From Aureimonas ureilytica DSM 18598 = NBRC 106430 (GTDB taxonomy: Bacteria; Pseudomonadota; Alphaproteobacteria; Rhizobiales; Rhizobiaceae): a stretch of DNA of 64,000 nt. The notes beneath the pieces were generated by a model that did not search any database, was not told the DNA's origin, and saw only the letters and a list, made by a program, of their open reading frames with translations. A program made the translations under genes and the position numbers. Within the stretch, counting starts at the first letter, position 1, and the number at the start of each line of letters is the position of its first letter. Location of the stretch: NCBI RefSeq assembly GCF_000382705.1, contig NZ_ARQE01000003.1:512188-576187 (forward strand). The letters are read 5' to 3'. Positions 37,655-45,099 of this stretch are shown here, in pieces.

Positions 37655-38463
37655 ACCCGATCGATCTTCCCGTCGGCGAGGACGACCTCCAGGCCTATCT
37701 CGACGGGCGTCTCGGTGCCGAACGCGTCGAAGCGGTGGAACGCTATCTCGTGGACCACCCTGCGATCGCCGCCGACCTGGAGCGGGATCGCAGGCTGCTC
37801 GCCGAGTTGCGCGACCGCCTTGGGCCCAAGGCCGCCGAACCCATCCCGGCTCGCCTTCGCATCTCCAGCATCCGCGCCGGGGTGCGCCGTCGCCGGCTGC
37901 TTCATCTACGGTCGGTCGCGGCCGTCTGCGCCTGGCTCGCACTCGGCGGGCTCGGGGGCTGGATGGCGAACGGCATCCTCGGCGCCCCGAACGCCGAACC
38001 CGTCCGCACCGCCCGCATGGCGGACGACGCGATCGCGGCCTACCGCACCTTCGTGGTCGAGGTCGTCCATCCCGTCGAGGTCAGGGCCGACGAGGGAGCC
38101 CATCTCGTGGGCTGGCTGTCGAAGCGGCTGCGAACGCCGATCACCGTCCCAGACCTTACCCGGCTCGGCTACCGCCTGATGGGCGGCCGCCTTCTGCCGG
38201 GTCGTTCCGGTCCGGCCGCGATGCTGATGTACGACGATGACGCGGGCACGCGGCTGACGCTGTACGTCAAGACGGATGAGACGGAGGAGACGTCGTTCCA
38301 GTTCGTCGAGGAGGACGGCGTATCCGCCTTCCTGTGGCGCGACCGCGGCCTTGGCTATGTCGTGACGGCCGCGACAGCCCGCGAGGCGTTGATGCCGGTC
38401 GCCCGGCTCGTCTACGACGAACTGGAGCGACCGCCGGAGCCCAAGCCCGCGAACCAGCTTTGA
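37651..38463 (+). CDS. Membrane-bound anti-sigma factor
   Basis: A 270-aa protein that starts at GTG inside the sigma-factor stop. The cytoplasmic N-terminus (DLQAYLDGRLGAERVEAVER) resembles anti-sigma domains of this type, one membrane helix lies at about 88-108 (VAAVCAWLALGGLGGWMANG), and a periplasmic domain follows (VVHPVEVRADEGAHLVGWLS and LTLYVKTDETEETSFQFVEE). No zinc-binding HxxxCxxC motif is seen. It should hold the sigma factor inactive until an envelope signal arrives. Confidence 0.85.
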   Translation: MNPIDLPVGEDDLQAYLDGRLGAERVEAVERYLVDHPAIAADLERDRRLLAELRDRLGPKAAEPIPARLRISSIRAGVRRRRLLHLRSVAAVCAWLALGGLGGWMANGILGAPNAEPVRTARMADDAIAAYRTFVVEVVHPVEVRADEGAHLVGWLSKRLRTPITVPDLTRLGYRLMGGRLLPGRSGPAAMLMYDDDAGTRLTLYVKTDETEETSFQFVEEDGVSAFLWRDRGLGYVVTAATAREALMPVARLVYDELERPPEPKPANQL

Positions 38464-38472
38464 GGAGCGCCC

Positions 38473-39372
38473 GTGACGCTGGAACAGCTTCGCATCTTCG
38501 TCGCGGTCGCCGAGCGCCAACACGTGACCGAGGCGGCGCGGTCGTTGAACCTCACGCAGTCGGCCACGAGCTCGGCGCTGGCCGCGCTGGAGAGCCGTCA
38601 CGGCGTCCGTCTGTTCGACCGGGTCGGGCGCGGCATCGAGTTGACCGAGGCGGGACGGTTGTTCCTCCCGGAAGCGCGCTCGGTCCTCGCACGGGCCGCG
38701 GAGGCGGCCAAGGCACTCGACGATCTGACCGACCTTCGGCGCGGGCATGTCGCGCTGGCAGCCAGCCAGACGGTCGCCAACCACTGGCTTCCACCTCGCA
38801 TGCGGCACTTCCGCGAACGCCATCCCGGCATCACCCTCTCCCTGCGGATCGCCAACACACTGGAGGTCAGCGAGGCGGTGGCCGCCGGGGATGCCGATCT
38901 CGGCTTCGTCGAGGACGAACTGCGCGATCCGCGTCTGCGCACGACCCGTGTCGCCGACGACCGGCTCGTTCTCGTCGCATCCCCAGGTGCTGAATCGCCC
39001 AAGGGCGCCCCGCCACGCGTCCCGGAGCTTGCAGGGGTGAGATGGGTCATGCGCGAGCCCGGATCCGGCACGCGTAGCATTCTGGAAGACGCGCTGCGGG
39101 GCGCGGGCATCGATCCCGCCGCATTGTCGGTCGATCTCGAACTCCCGTCCAACGAGGCCGTGCGATCAGCCATCGAGGCCGGCGGCGTCGTGGGCGTCCT
39201 GCCGCTCGCAGTGGCTCAGCCGGGACTGCGGAGCCGGACGCTGATCGAGATCGCCTTTGCGCTTCCCGCTCGCGGCTTCCATGCGGTGGAGATGAAGGAG
39301 CGCAGCCTCAGCCGAGCGGCATCGGCGTTCCTGCACGAGCTTCGAAACGACCATCCGGGTCCGGGCGCGTGA
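38473..39372 (+). CDS. LysR-family regulator
   Basis: A 299-aa LysR-type regulator with an N-terminal winged helix (MTLEQLRIFVAVAERQHVTE, then LTQSATSSALAALE) and a ligand domain. The overall wording is like the CysB/CbbR-related group that acts on sulfur or carbon metabolism, though no ligand can be assigned. It starts at GTG, nine bases after the anti-sigma stop, and overlaps the next gene by GTGA, so it appears part of the same transcript. Confidence 0.9.
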   Translation: MTLEQLRIFVAVAERQHVTEAARSLNLTQSATSSALAALESRHGVRLFDRVGRGIELTEAGRLFLPEARSVLARAAEAAKALDDLTDLRRGHVALAASQTVANHWLPPRMRHFRERHPGITLSLRIANTLEVSEAVAAGDADLGFVEDELRDPRLRTTRVADDRLVLVASPGAESPKGAPPRVPELAGVRWVMREPGSGTRSILEDALRGAGIDPAALSVDLELPSNEAVRSAIEAGGVVGVLPLAVAQPGLRSRTLIEIAFALPARGFHAVEMKERSLSRAASAFLHELRNDHPGPGA

Positions 39373-40028
39373 CAGGCAACCAGAAGACGGGGCTGGATCG
39401 TCTCGTCATGCACATGGCCGCATCGGCCGGGATGCCGACCCTCTTCAATCCCTACGCCGACACGGACCCGGCGGTCGATGTTCCGGATGCCGCTTCGATC
39501 CGCTGCCGCAACCTTCGGCGATACCTCCATGCGTTTGCCGGACGGGACGGCATCGACCTATGGCTCGGTGAAGCGCCTTCGAGGTTCGGAGCCCGGCGCA
39601 CGGGCGTGCCCTTCACGGGCGAAGGCCGACTGGTCGACCTCTCCTCGCGCCTTGCCATCGCACCGTTCGAGATCGCCACGACGGCCGACGCCTCCGCCGC
39701 ACCGCCGTCCGGCACCTCGCGCCAGATCTGGGATGCACTGCCGGAACGGCTGCCCCTGTTCTGGAACGCGGTGATGCACCACCCGCACCGGACGGGGATA
39801 CCCGTGCGCAACCGAACGCCGTCCCGGTCCGAGATCACTAGGTCTCGGGACACACTGGCGCTTCTCGTCGAAGCCATCCGACCCCGTCGCATCCTCGCCA
39901 TCGGTCGAGTGGCGGAAGGCGCGAGCGAAGGGTTCGGCGTACCGGTCACCTACGTCCGCCATCCCGCCCAGGGCGGTGCGGCAAAGTTCCAGGCTGGCGC
40001 GGCTGCGTTTCGTTCTGAAGGGTCGTGA
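39369..40028 (+). CDS. Uracil-DNA glycosylase superfamily protein
   Basis: A 219-aa protein. The motifs LWLGEAPSRFGARRTGVPFT (about 60-80), FWNAVMHHPHRTGIPVRNRT and VRHPAQGGAAKFQ match a bacterial branch of the uracil-DNA glycosylase superfamily. In this branch GEAP and NAV-HPH take the place of the catalytic motifs. DNA-repair activity is plausible but unproven. It overlaps the LysR gene by four bases. Confidence 0.75.
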   Translation: MTGNQKTGLDRLVMHMAASAGMPTLFNPYADTDPAVDVPDAASIRCRNLRRYLHAFAGRDGIDLWLGEAPSRFGARRTGVPFTGEGRLVDLSSRLAIAPFEIATTADASAAPPSGTSRQIWDALPERLPLFWNAVMHHPHRTGIPVRNRTPSRSEITRSRDTLALLVEAIRPRRILAIGRVAEGASEGFGVPVTYVRHPAQGGAAKFQAGAAAFRSEGS

Positions 40029-40131
40029 CGACAGTCGGTTCTTGGCTGTGTCGGGAAGGACGCTCGCCAGCCCCGCCCGCATTCCTTCAGGGCGGGTTCC
40101 GAGGGCATGATCGGGTCAGCACAAAGGTGGA

Positions 40132-41283
40132 TCAGCCGGCCTTGAGGCAGGGAGCGACGAAGAGGTCGCCGCGCCACGCGCCCCGGACCGTGCGCACCGC
40201 CACGATCGACCAAACCACGGCCAGAAGTGCGACCAGCGCCACGCCGAAGCCGTGGATCGCGGGAATGGGCAGGATGGTGCCGAGCTTCAGCGTCGTCACG
40301 GCGTAGACGCCGATCGGGAACGTGTAACCCCACCAGCCTAGATTGAACGGCAGGCCTTCCCTGACGTAGCGGACCGTGACCAGCGTCGCGATGGCGAGCC
40401 ACCACAGGCCGTAGCCCCAGAGAAGCAGGCCGCCGACGAGGCCAACGCCCTCCATCGTCGCCCCGAAGCGGTCCAGCCCGTTGGCGGCGAGGATCGCGGG
40501 GGCGGCTCCGCCCAGCGTCATCAGGCCAAGCGCGCCGGTGCCGATGGGGCCGAGCGCCAGCCAACTCGACGAGGCCATGGATGCGTGCGGCAGCTTATGG
40601 ACGGCGAGCCGCAGAACGAGCACGACGAGGACGCTCATCGCGATCGGTACCGACAGGGCCCAGAGCGCGTAGGACAGCGTGAGGACGAGGAGCTGGCTCT
40701 GCGGGTCGGCGAGATGGGGTGCAAGCAGCCCGCCCGACACCGCGGCGACCTCGGCCGCCACCATCGGCAGAAGCCAGACCGCGGTCATCTGGTCGATCGA
40801 GTGGCTTTGGCGCGTGAACATCATGTAGGGGATCGCGATCCCGCAGGCCGCCGCCATTGCGACGTCGATCCACCAGAGCGTCTCGGCGATCCCGACCGCG
40901 GCGGAGCCGAAGCGCGGTAGTCCGAAGACGAGGAAACCGTTGATGATGGTGGCGAGCCCCATCGGAATGCAGCCGAAGAACATCGACACGACGGAATGGC
41001 CGAAGATGCGCTTGGCCCCGTCGAAGAAGAAGATCCAGCGGGCGGCGTAGAGCGCGGTGAACAGGGCGAAGAGCCCGATGTTCAGCATCCACAGCCCTTC
41101 CCCGATCGCATGGAGGACCGGGACCGCGGTCCCGAACTGCGCGAGCGCGATGGCCAGGATGCCCGTCCCCATGGTGGCGGCGAACCAGTTCGGGGTGAAC
41201 TGGCGCACCACCTCGCGGGGGCTGTCGAGGCGCGACAGCGGGTGGAGGCCGAGCGAGACGGCACGCATCTGTTCGAAGGTCAT
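40132..41283 (-). CDS. SLAC1/TehA (TDT) family exporter
   Basis: A 383-aa membrane protein with ten helices and the TDT family start FTPNWFAATMGTGILAIALA. The group includes TehA, the yeast sulfite pump Ssu1 and malate transporters. The full-length similarity, with WWGYTFPIGVYAVTTLKLG near the end, fits the Ssu1-like half of the family. With a sulfite-oxidase-family protein encoded 2.3 kb away, sulfite export is a sensible but unproven guess. A possible GGAAC-type promoter lies upstream (about 41,323-41,349, minus strand). Confidence 0.82.
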   Translation of the reverse strand: MTFEQMRAVSLGLHPLSRLDSPREVVRQFTPNWFAATMGTGILAIALAQFGTAVPVLHAIGEGLWMLNIGLFALFTALYAARWIFFFDGAKRIFGHSVVSMFFGCIPMGLATIINGFLVFGLPRFGSAAVGIAETLWWIDVAMAAACGIAIPYMMFTRQSHSIDQMTAVWLLPMVAAEVAAVSGGLLAPHLADPQSQLLVLTLSYALWALSVPIAMSVLVVLVLRLAVHKLPHASMASSSWLALGPIGTGALGLMTLGGAAPAILAANGLDRFGATMEGVGLVGGLLLWGYGLWWLAIATLVTVRYVREGLPFNLGWWGYTFPIGVYAVTTLKLGTILPIPAIHGFGVALVALLAVVWSIVAVRTVRGAWRGDLFVAPCLKAG

Positions 41284-41450
41284 GGGCGGAGGTCCTTTTT
41301 CTGCTCAGACCATGCGCGGCGGCGACGGATTCATCCAACGCGTTGTTCCGGTCTTTCCGATCGGTTGCATCGATCGGTTGCTTCCAGCGTCGGACCGGCA
41401 GCGGCGGACGCGCTCTCGGCTCCGCGTCGCGGAAAAAAGTCGCGACGTCG

Positions 41451-41477
41451 GGAATGAAAGCGTTCGCCGAGCGTCTT
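41451..41477 (+). promoter_or_regulatory. Candidate ECF-type promoter for the DUF305/propeller operon
   Basis: GGAATGA (41451-41457), 15 bases and GTCTT (41473-41477), about 37 bases before the DUF305 start. It matches the two promoters at 36.6 kb in both boxes and spacer length. Confidence 0.6.
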
Positions 41478-41513
41478 CCCTTCCAGCCCGTGCTCGGAGG
41501 AAACGCCAGCCCC

Positions 41514-41918
41514 ATGTTGAAGACGCTCCTCCTCGCCCTCGCCTTCGCCGGGATGTCATTGACTTCGGCCGAAGCGCAGGACGCTCGTGCCCATCAGCAT
41601 GCGACGATGGCACCAGCCTCGCCCGACGGCTCGCCCTATGCGCAAGCGACCGCGGCGGCGATGGAGACGATGCACGCAGGCATGATGTCGGCGCCGGTGA
41701 CCGGCGACCCCGATCATGACTTCCTGTCCCAGATGATCCCGCATCATCAGGGTGCGATCGACATGGCGAAGGCTGTCCTCGGATCGACCGAGGACCCGGC
41801 GATCCGCAACCTCGCCCAGTCCATCATCACCGAACAGACCTACGAGATCACGCTGATGCGCTCGATGCTTGCCGCATCAGCCGACACCGCGAAACCCGTT
41901 CCGGAGACGACCCCATGA
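41514..41918 (+). CDS. DUF305 secreted protein (third copy)
   Basis: A 134-aa protein with a signal peptide (MLKTLLLALAFAGMSLTSAE) and a DUF305 domain (FLSQMIPHHQGAIDMAKAVL). It is shorter and less Met-rich than the copy at 31,961. Its stop overlaps the propeller gene (ATGA), so both are coupled. A candidate ECF promoter lies directly upstream, which links it to the sigma factor at 37.1 kb. Confidence 0.88.
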   Translation: MLKTLLLALAFAGMSLTSAEAQDARAHQHATMAPASPDGSPYAQATAAAMETMHAGMMSAPVTGDPDHDFLSQMIPHHQGAIDMAKAVLGSTEDPAIRNLAQSIITEQTYEITLMRSMLAASADTAKPVPETTP

Positions 41919-43297
41919 CCCGCACCGCCATCCTCGCCGCCGCGCTCGTCGTCTCGACATCGGCCTTCGCGCTGCCTGCCGCCTCCGATCGCGTCTATAC
42001 CGCCGACCAGAACTCCAACACGGTGTCTGTCATCGACCCCGTCGGGAACACGTTGCTCGGCCAGATCCGCCTCGGCAATCCACGCCCGGACGTTCTGAGC
42101 CCGCTCTACAAGGGCGAGGTCAACGTCCACGGCCTCGGGTTCTCGCCGGACCACAAGACGCTCGTCGTCGTCTCGACCGTCACGAACTCCGTCACCTTCA
42201 TCGATACGGCGACCAACGCGGTGAAGGGCACGACCTATGTCGGGCGCAACCCGCACGAGGCCTTCTTCACGCCGGACGGCGCGCAAGTCTGGGCGACGGT
42301 GCGCGGGGAGGACTACCTCTCGGTGATCGATGCCGCGACCTTCAAGGAAACAGGTCGCATCCCGACGACGAGCGGTCCGGGCATGACGAAGTTCTCCCGC
42401 GACGGCAAGTTCGCCTTCGTCGCGAACTCGTTCAATCCGGTGCTGGAGGTCTTCGACGTCGCGAGCCACGCGCTCGTCAAGCGCATTCCTGTCGTCTCGC
42501 CCTTCGTGCCCTTCGTGCAGGTCAGCCCCGACGGCAGCGACGTCTGGCTGACGCACAAGGACGTCGGCAAGGTCACGCGCGTCGATGCTAGGACGCTCGA
42601 GGTGAAGGAGGTCATCGACAGCGGGCCGATCTCCAACCATCTCGGCTTCGGCACGGTAAACGGGGAGACGCTGGTCTATGTCACGATCGGCGGCGAGAAC
42701 GTCGTGAAGGTCTACAAGCCCGGAGAGAAGACAGAACTCGTCGCAACCATTCCGGTGGGCGCCCTGCCCCACGGCATCTGGGGATCCGACGACGGCAGCC
42801 GTATCTTCGTTGGGCTCGAGAATGACGATCGGGTCGATGTGATCGACACGGCCGAGCAGAAGGTCGTCGCCGAGATCCCGATCGGACAGGCCCCGCAGGC
42901 GCTCGTCTTCGTGCCGGGCGCGGTCCCGGATGGTGCGGGCACCGAGAACCTTGTGCCGCTGAAGGCGGGTCCGGAGAACCTAACGCTTTCGCTGAAGGCG
43001 CCTGAGGGGGCCACTGGCTCCGGGATGGTCGTGTCGCGCAATCTCGGGCTCGTCGACGCGATCGATGTCAGCGTCGCCAAGCTGAAGCCGATGACGGAGT
43101 ACGGCGTCTTCTTCGAAGGACAGGACGAGCCCGTCGTGGTGCTGAAGACCAACGACAAGGGAGCCGGCATGGCCTCCAGCATCGGCCCGGTGCGCACGCT
43201 TGCCGTCCCGGGGGAGCCGACGGCGGGGGAGGAGCCGCGGCTGGTCGTGGTCGAGGGTCTGAAAGCCACCGCCGCCCCGGTCCTCAGCAGCCGCTAG
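41915..43297 (+). CDS. Periplasmic YncE-like beta-propeller protein
   Basis: A 460-aa protein with a signal peptide (residues 1-19) and repeated blades of the YVTN type (RVYTADQNSNTVSVIDPVGN, FVANSFNPVLEVFDVASH, RIFVGLENDDRVDVIDTAEQ). These form a seven-bladed propeller over about residues 25-330. The last 130 residues form a separate domain (LTLSLKAPEGATGSGMVVSR). No heme-binding CxxCH is present, so it is not a nitrite reductase. It is co-translated with a DUF305 protein, its most likely partner. Confidence 0.8.
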   Translation: MTRTAILAAALVVSTSAFALPAASDRVYTADQNSNTVSVIDPVGNTLLGQIRLGNPRPDVLSPLYKGEVNVHGLGFSPDHKTLVVVSTVTNSVTFIDTATNAVKGTTYVGRNPHEAFFTPDGAQVWATVRGEDYLSVIDAATFKETGRIPTTSGPGMTKFSRDGKFAFVANSFNPVLEVFDVASHALVKRIPVVSPFVPFVQVSPDGSDVWLTHKDVGKVTRVDARTLEVKEVIDSGPISNHLGFGTVNGETLVYVTIGGENVVKVYKPGEKTELVATIPVGALPHGIWGSDDGSRIFVGLENDDRVDVIDTAEQKVVAEIPIGQAPQALVFVPGAVPDGAGTENLVPLKAGPENLTLSLKAPEGATGSGMVVSRNLGLVDAIDVSVAKLKPMTEYGVFFEGQDEPVVVLKTNDKGAGMASSIGPVRTLAVPGEPTAGEEPRLVVVEGLKATAAPVLSSR

Positions 43298-43320
43298 AAG
43301 GGTGGACCAGCATTGCATCG

Positions 43321-43506
43321 CTAGCGAAGCGTCATCCACAGGACGACGCAGACCGCCAGCAACGAACCTGCGATGAGAAGCCATGTCAGACCCGAGCCTA
43401 CGGTCGATCGGGACGCGCCTCTGGCTGCGGCCTTCCGATCTTCAATTTGGGCTAGCTCCTTCATCTCGAGCCCCTCCGGATCTTCCCAGCCGTCTGGTTT
43501 GCTCAT
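43321..43506 (-). CDS. Small single-helix membrane protein
   Basis: A 61-aa protein with a charged N-terminal half (EDPEGLEMKELAQIEDRKAA) and one C-terminal membrane helix (about 40-59, LTWLLIAGSLLAVCVVLWMT). It has a good ribosome site (GAGGGGA) before the ATG at 43506. The family is not recognised. It is convergent with the propeller gene and lies downstream of the sulfite-oxidase-family gene. Confidence 0.55.
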   Translation of the reverse strand: MSKPDGWEDPEGLEMKELAQIEDRKAAARGASRSTVGSGLTWLLIAGSLLAVCVVLWMTLR

Positions 43507-43622
43507 GACAGTTCCCCTCATCATACGGTCCGCAGGTCTCCAACCCACCGCATCTCGGTCGGCGCTTTTCTCTGCCCAAGCCAACCGGATGCGTTGAGTT
43601 GTAATTGTCAGAGCCCGAGAGC

Positions 43623-44807
43623 TTAGCCGACGCTGACCGAGACGCGATGCCATGAATTGGCGAGGTAGCCCTTCCAGTTCCAGATCCTCGCGATGTCCTC
43701 GGGTTGCGAACCGCCGACCTCGTCGAAGGAACGGACGGCGAGCTGGTGCTGACCGGCCGGCAGGTCGAGGACAACGGACCAGAAGACCCACGCCCATTGA
43801 GTATCGGCCCGCTTGTCGATGGCGGCCTCGTGCCAGTTCTCGCCACCGTCGTAGGAGACCTCGACCTTCGCGACGCCATTTTGCGTCCCGATCGCGTAAC
43901 CCTCGATTGTCGTCGTTCCCGGCCTCAATGTTGCCCCGGCCGCCGGCATGCAGATCGCGGAATTCAGCGGCATGTCGTTGATGACGACGTTCGGGTCCTT
44001 GTCGGCCGTCTCCTTCGTCGTCGTCGGGGGAAAGAGCCGATACTCCTTGCGCTGGATCGGGGTATCGGCCTCTTCGTCCTGCACCATGATGGAGGCCAAC
44101 CATTTGGGGCTGCGCGTTCCCGCATAGCCGGGTACCACGACGCGTAGGGGAAAGCCGTGCTCGGCCATCAACGGCTCGCCGTTCATGGCCCATGCGAGGA
44201 GCACGTCCGGCGTCATCGCCTTCTCGAGCGGGATCGAAACGCCGTAGTCGAAGCGGTCATCCTTCATGACCACCTCGTCGTGAGCGGAGAAGGCGACGTG
44301 CAACCCGCTACCGTCTTCGACGCCGGCAGCGCTCAGGACGTCGGCAAGTGAAACGCCTGTCCACTCCGCATTGCCGATCGCTCCGGGACCCCAGAGATCA
44401 CCCTCGACATACCCGACGTCGACCATGTCGGCCCGGCGGTTGCCGGCGCACTGCATGACGGCCATCACCTTGCGCTCGGGAAAGCGTGACTTGAGATCCG
44501 AGAGCGACAGCTCGATGGGCGCTCTCACCTTGCCGCCGATCGTCAGCCTGTAGCCCGCCTCCTCGATCGTCGGCACGGTGCCGTGGTCGCGGATATAGAA
44601 CTCGGCCTGGGGCGTGACGAAGGCGGACCGGAGCTTGGCGATCGGCGTCTCGGCGTTCAGGGGAAGCTTGCTGTGGACGAGCAAGTCGCTGGAAGGCTCG
44701 GAGGGTGCCGCCATGGTCGCCGACGCCGAAGCGGCGGAAGCGGGCCATGTCGTACGAGCCACTGCGATGGAACTTGCCCCCTGGAGCACGGCGCGTCTTG
44801 TGAGCAT
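43623..44807 (-). CDS. Sulfite oxidase-family molybdopterin protein
   Basis: A 394-aa protein of the eukaryotic-type sulfite oxidase fold. A twin-Arg-like leader (MLTRRAVLQGASS) suggests Tat export. The molybdenum ligand Cys120 is in VMAVMQCAGNRRADM. Further family blocks are GEPLMAEHGFPLRVVVPGYA, GTRSPKWLASIMV and the C-terminal dimer domain with YAIGTQNGVAKVEVSYDGG and WAWVFWSVVLDLPAGQHQL. There is no heme domain. It may oxidise sulfite to sulfate in the periplasm with an external cytochrome, and the SLAC1-type exporter nearby fits a sulfite role. Confidence 0.88.
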   Translation of the reverse strand: MLTRRAVLQGASSIAVARTTWPASAASASATMAAPSEPSSDLLVHSKLPLNAETPIAKLRSAFVTPQAEFYIRDHGTVPTIEEAGYRLTIGGKVRAPIELSLSDLKSRFPERKVMAVMQCAGNRRADMVDVGYVEGDLWGPGAIGNAEWTGVSLADVLSAAGVEDGSGLHVAFSAHDEVVMKDDRFDYGVSIPLEKAMTPDVLLAWAMNGEPLMAEHGFPLRVVVPGYAGTRSPKWLASIMVQDEEADTPIQRKEYRLFPPTTTKETADKDPNVVINDMPLNSAICMPAAGATLRPGTTTIEGYAIGTQNGVAKVEVSYDGGENWHEAAIDKRADTQWAWVFWSVVLDLPAGQHQLAVRSFDEVGGSQPEDIARIWNWKGYLANSWHRVSVSVG

Positions 44808-44947
44808 GGTGACATCTCCGAGGGCGCAGGAAACTGCGTCAGGAGAGAGCAACATTCCCTTCGCCTACCAGTTCCCCGTTGGCGTATCTCGCGACGCACG
44901 AGGCCCGCGTTGACAATGCTCGCGGCGATCACGTAGACGTCATGAAC

Positions 44948-45008
44948 GGCAATGGATTCTGCCGGGCCTCGCGCCGAACCGCTCCCCGATGGGCTGATGA
45001 CTCCTACT
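44948..45008 (+). promoter_or_regulatory. Fluoride riboswitch upstream of the CLC-DUF190 gene
   Basis: The leader reads GGCAATGGATTCTGCC (44948-44963), then GAACCGCTCC with a CCCGATGGG hairpin, and CTGATGACTCCTACT (44994-45008). These are the conserved crcB-motif blocks. Downstream, GAGTAGTCAT (45030-45039) is complementary to part of the CTGATGACTCCTACTC strand and a small CCGC/GCGG hairpin lies between, forming a likely switch. It ends about 90 bases before the CLC gene. Confidence 0.92.
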
Positions 45009-45099
45009 CCACCCGCAACACACGCGGGCGAGTAGTCATGTCCGGCCCGTGTTTCCCGACACTCCGTCTGATCGCTCCGCCCTCATCCGGAGCCAGACC

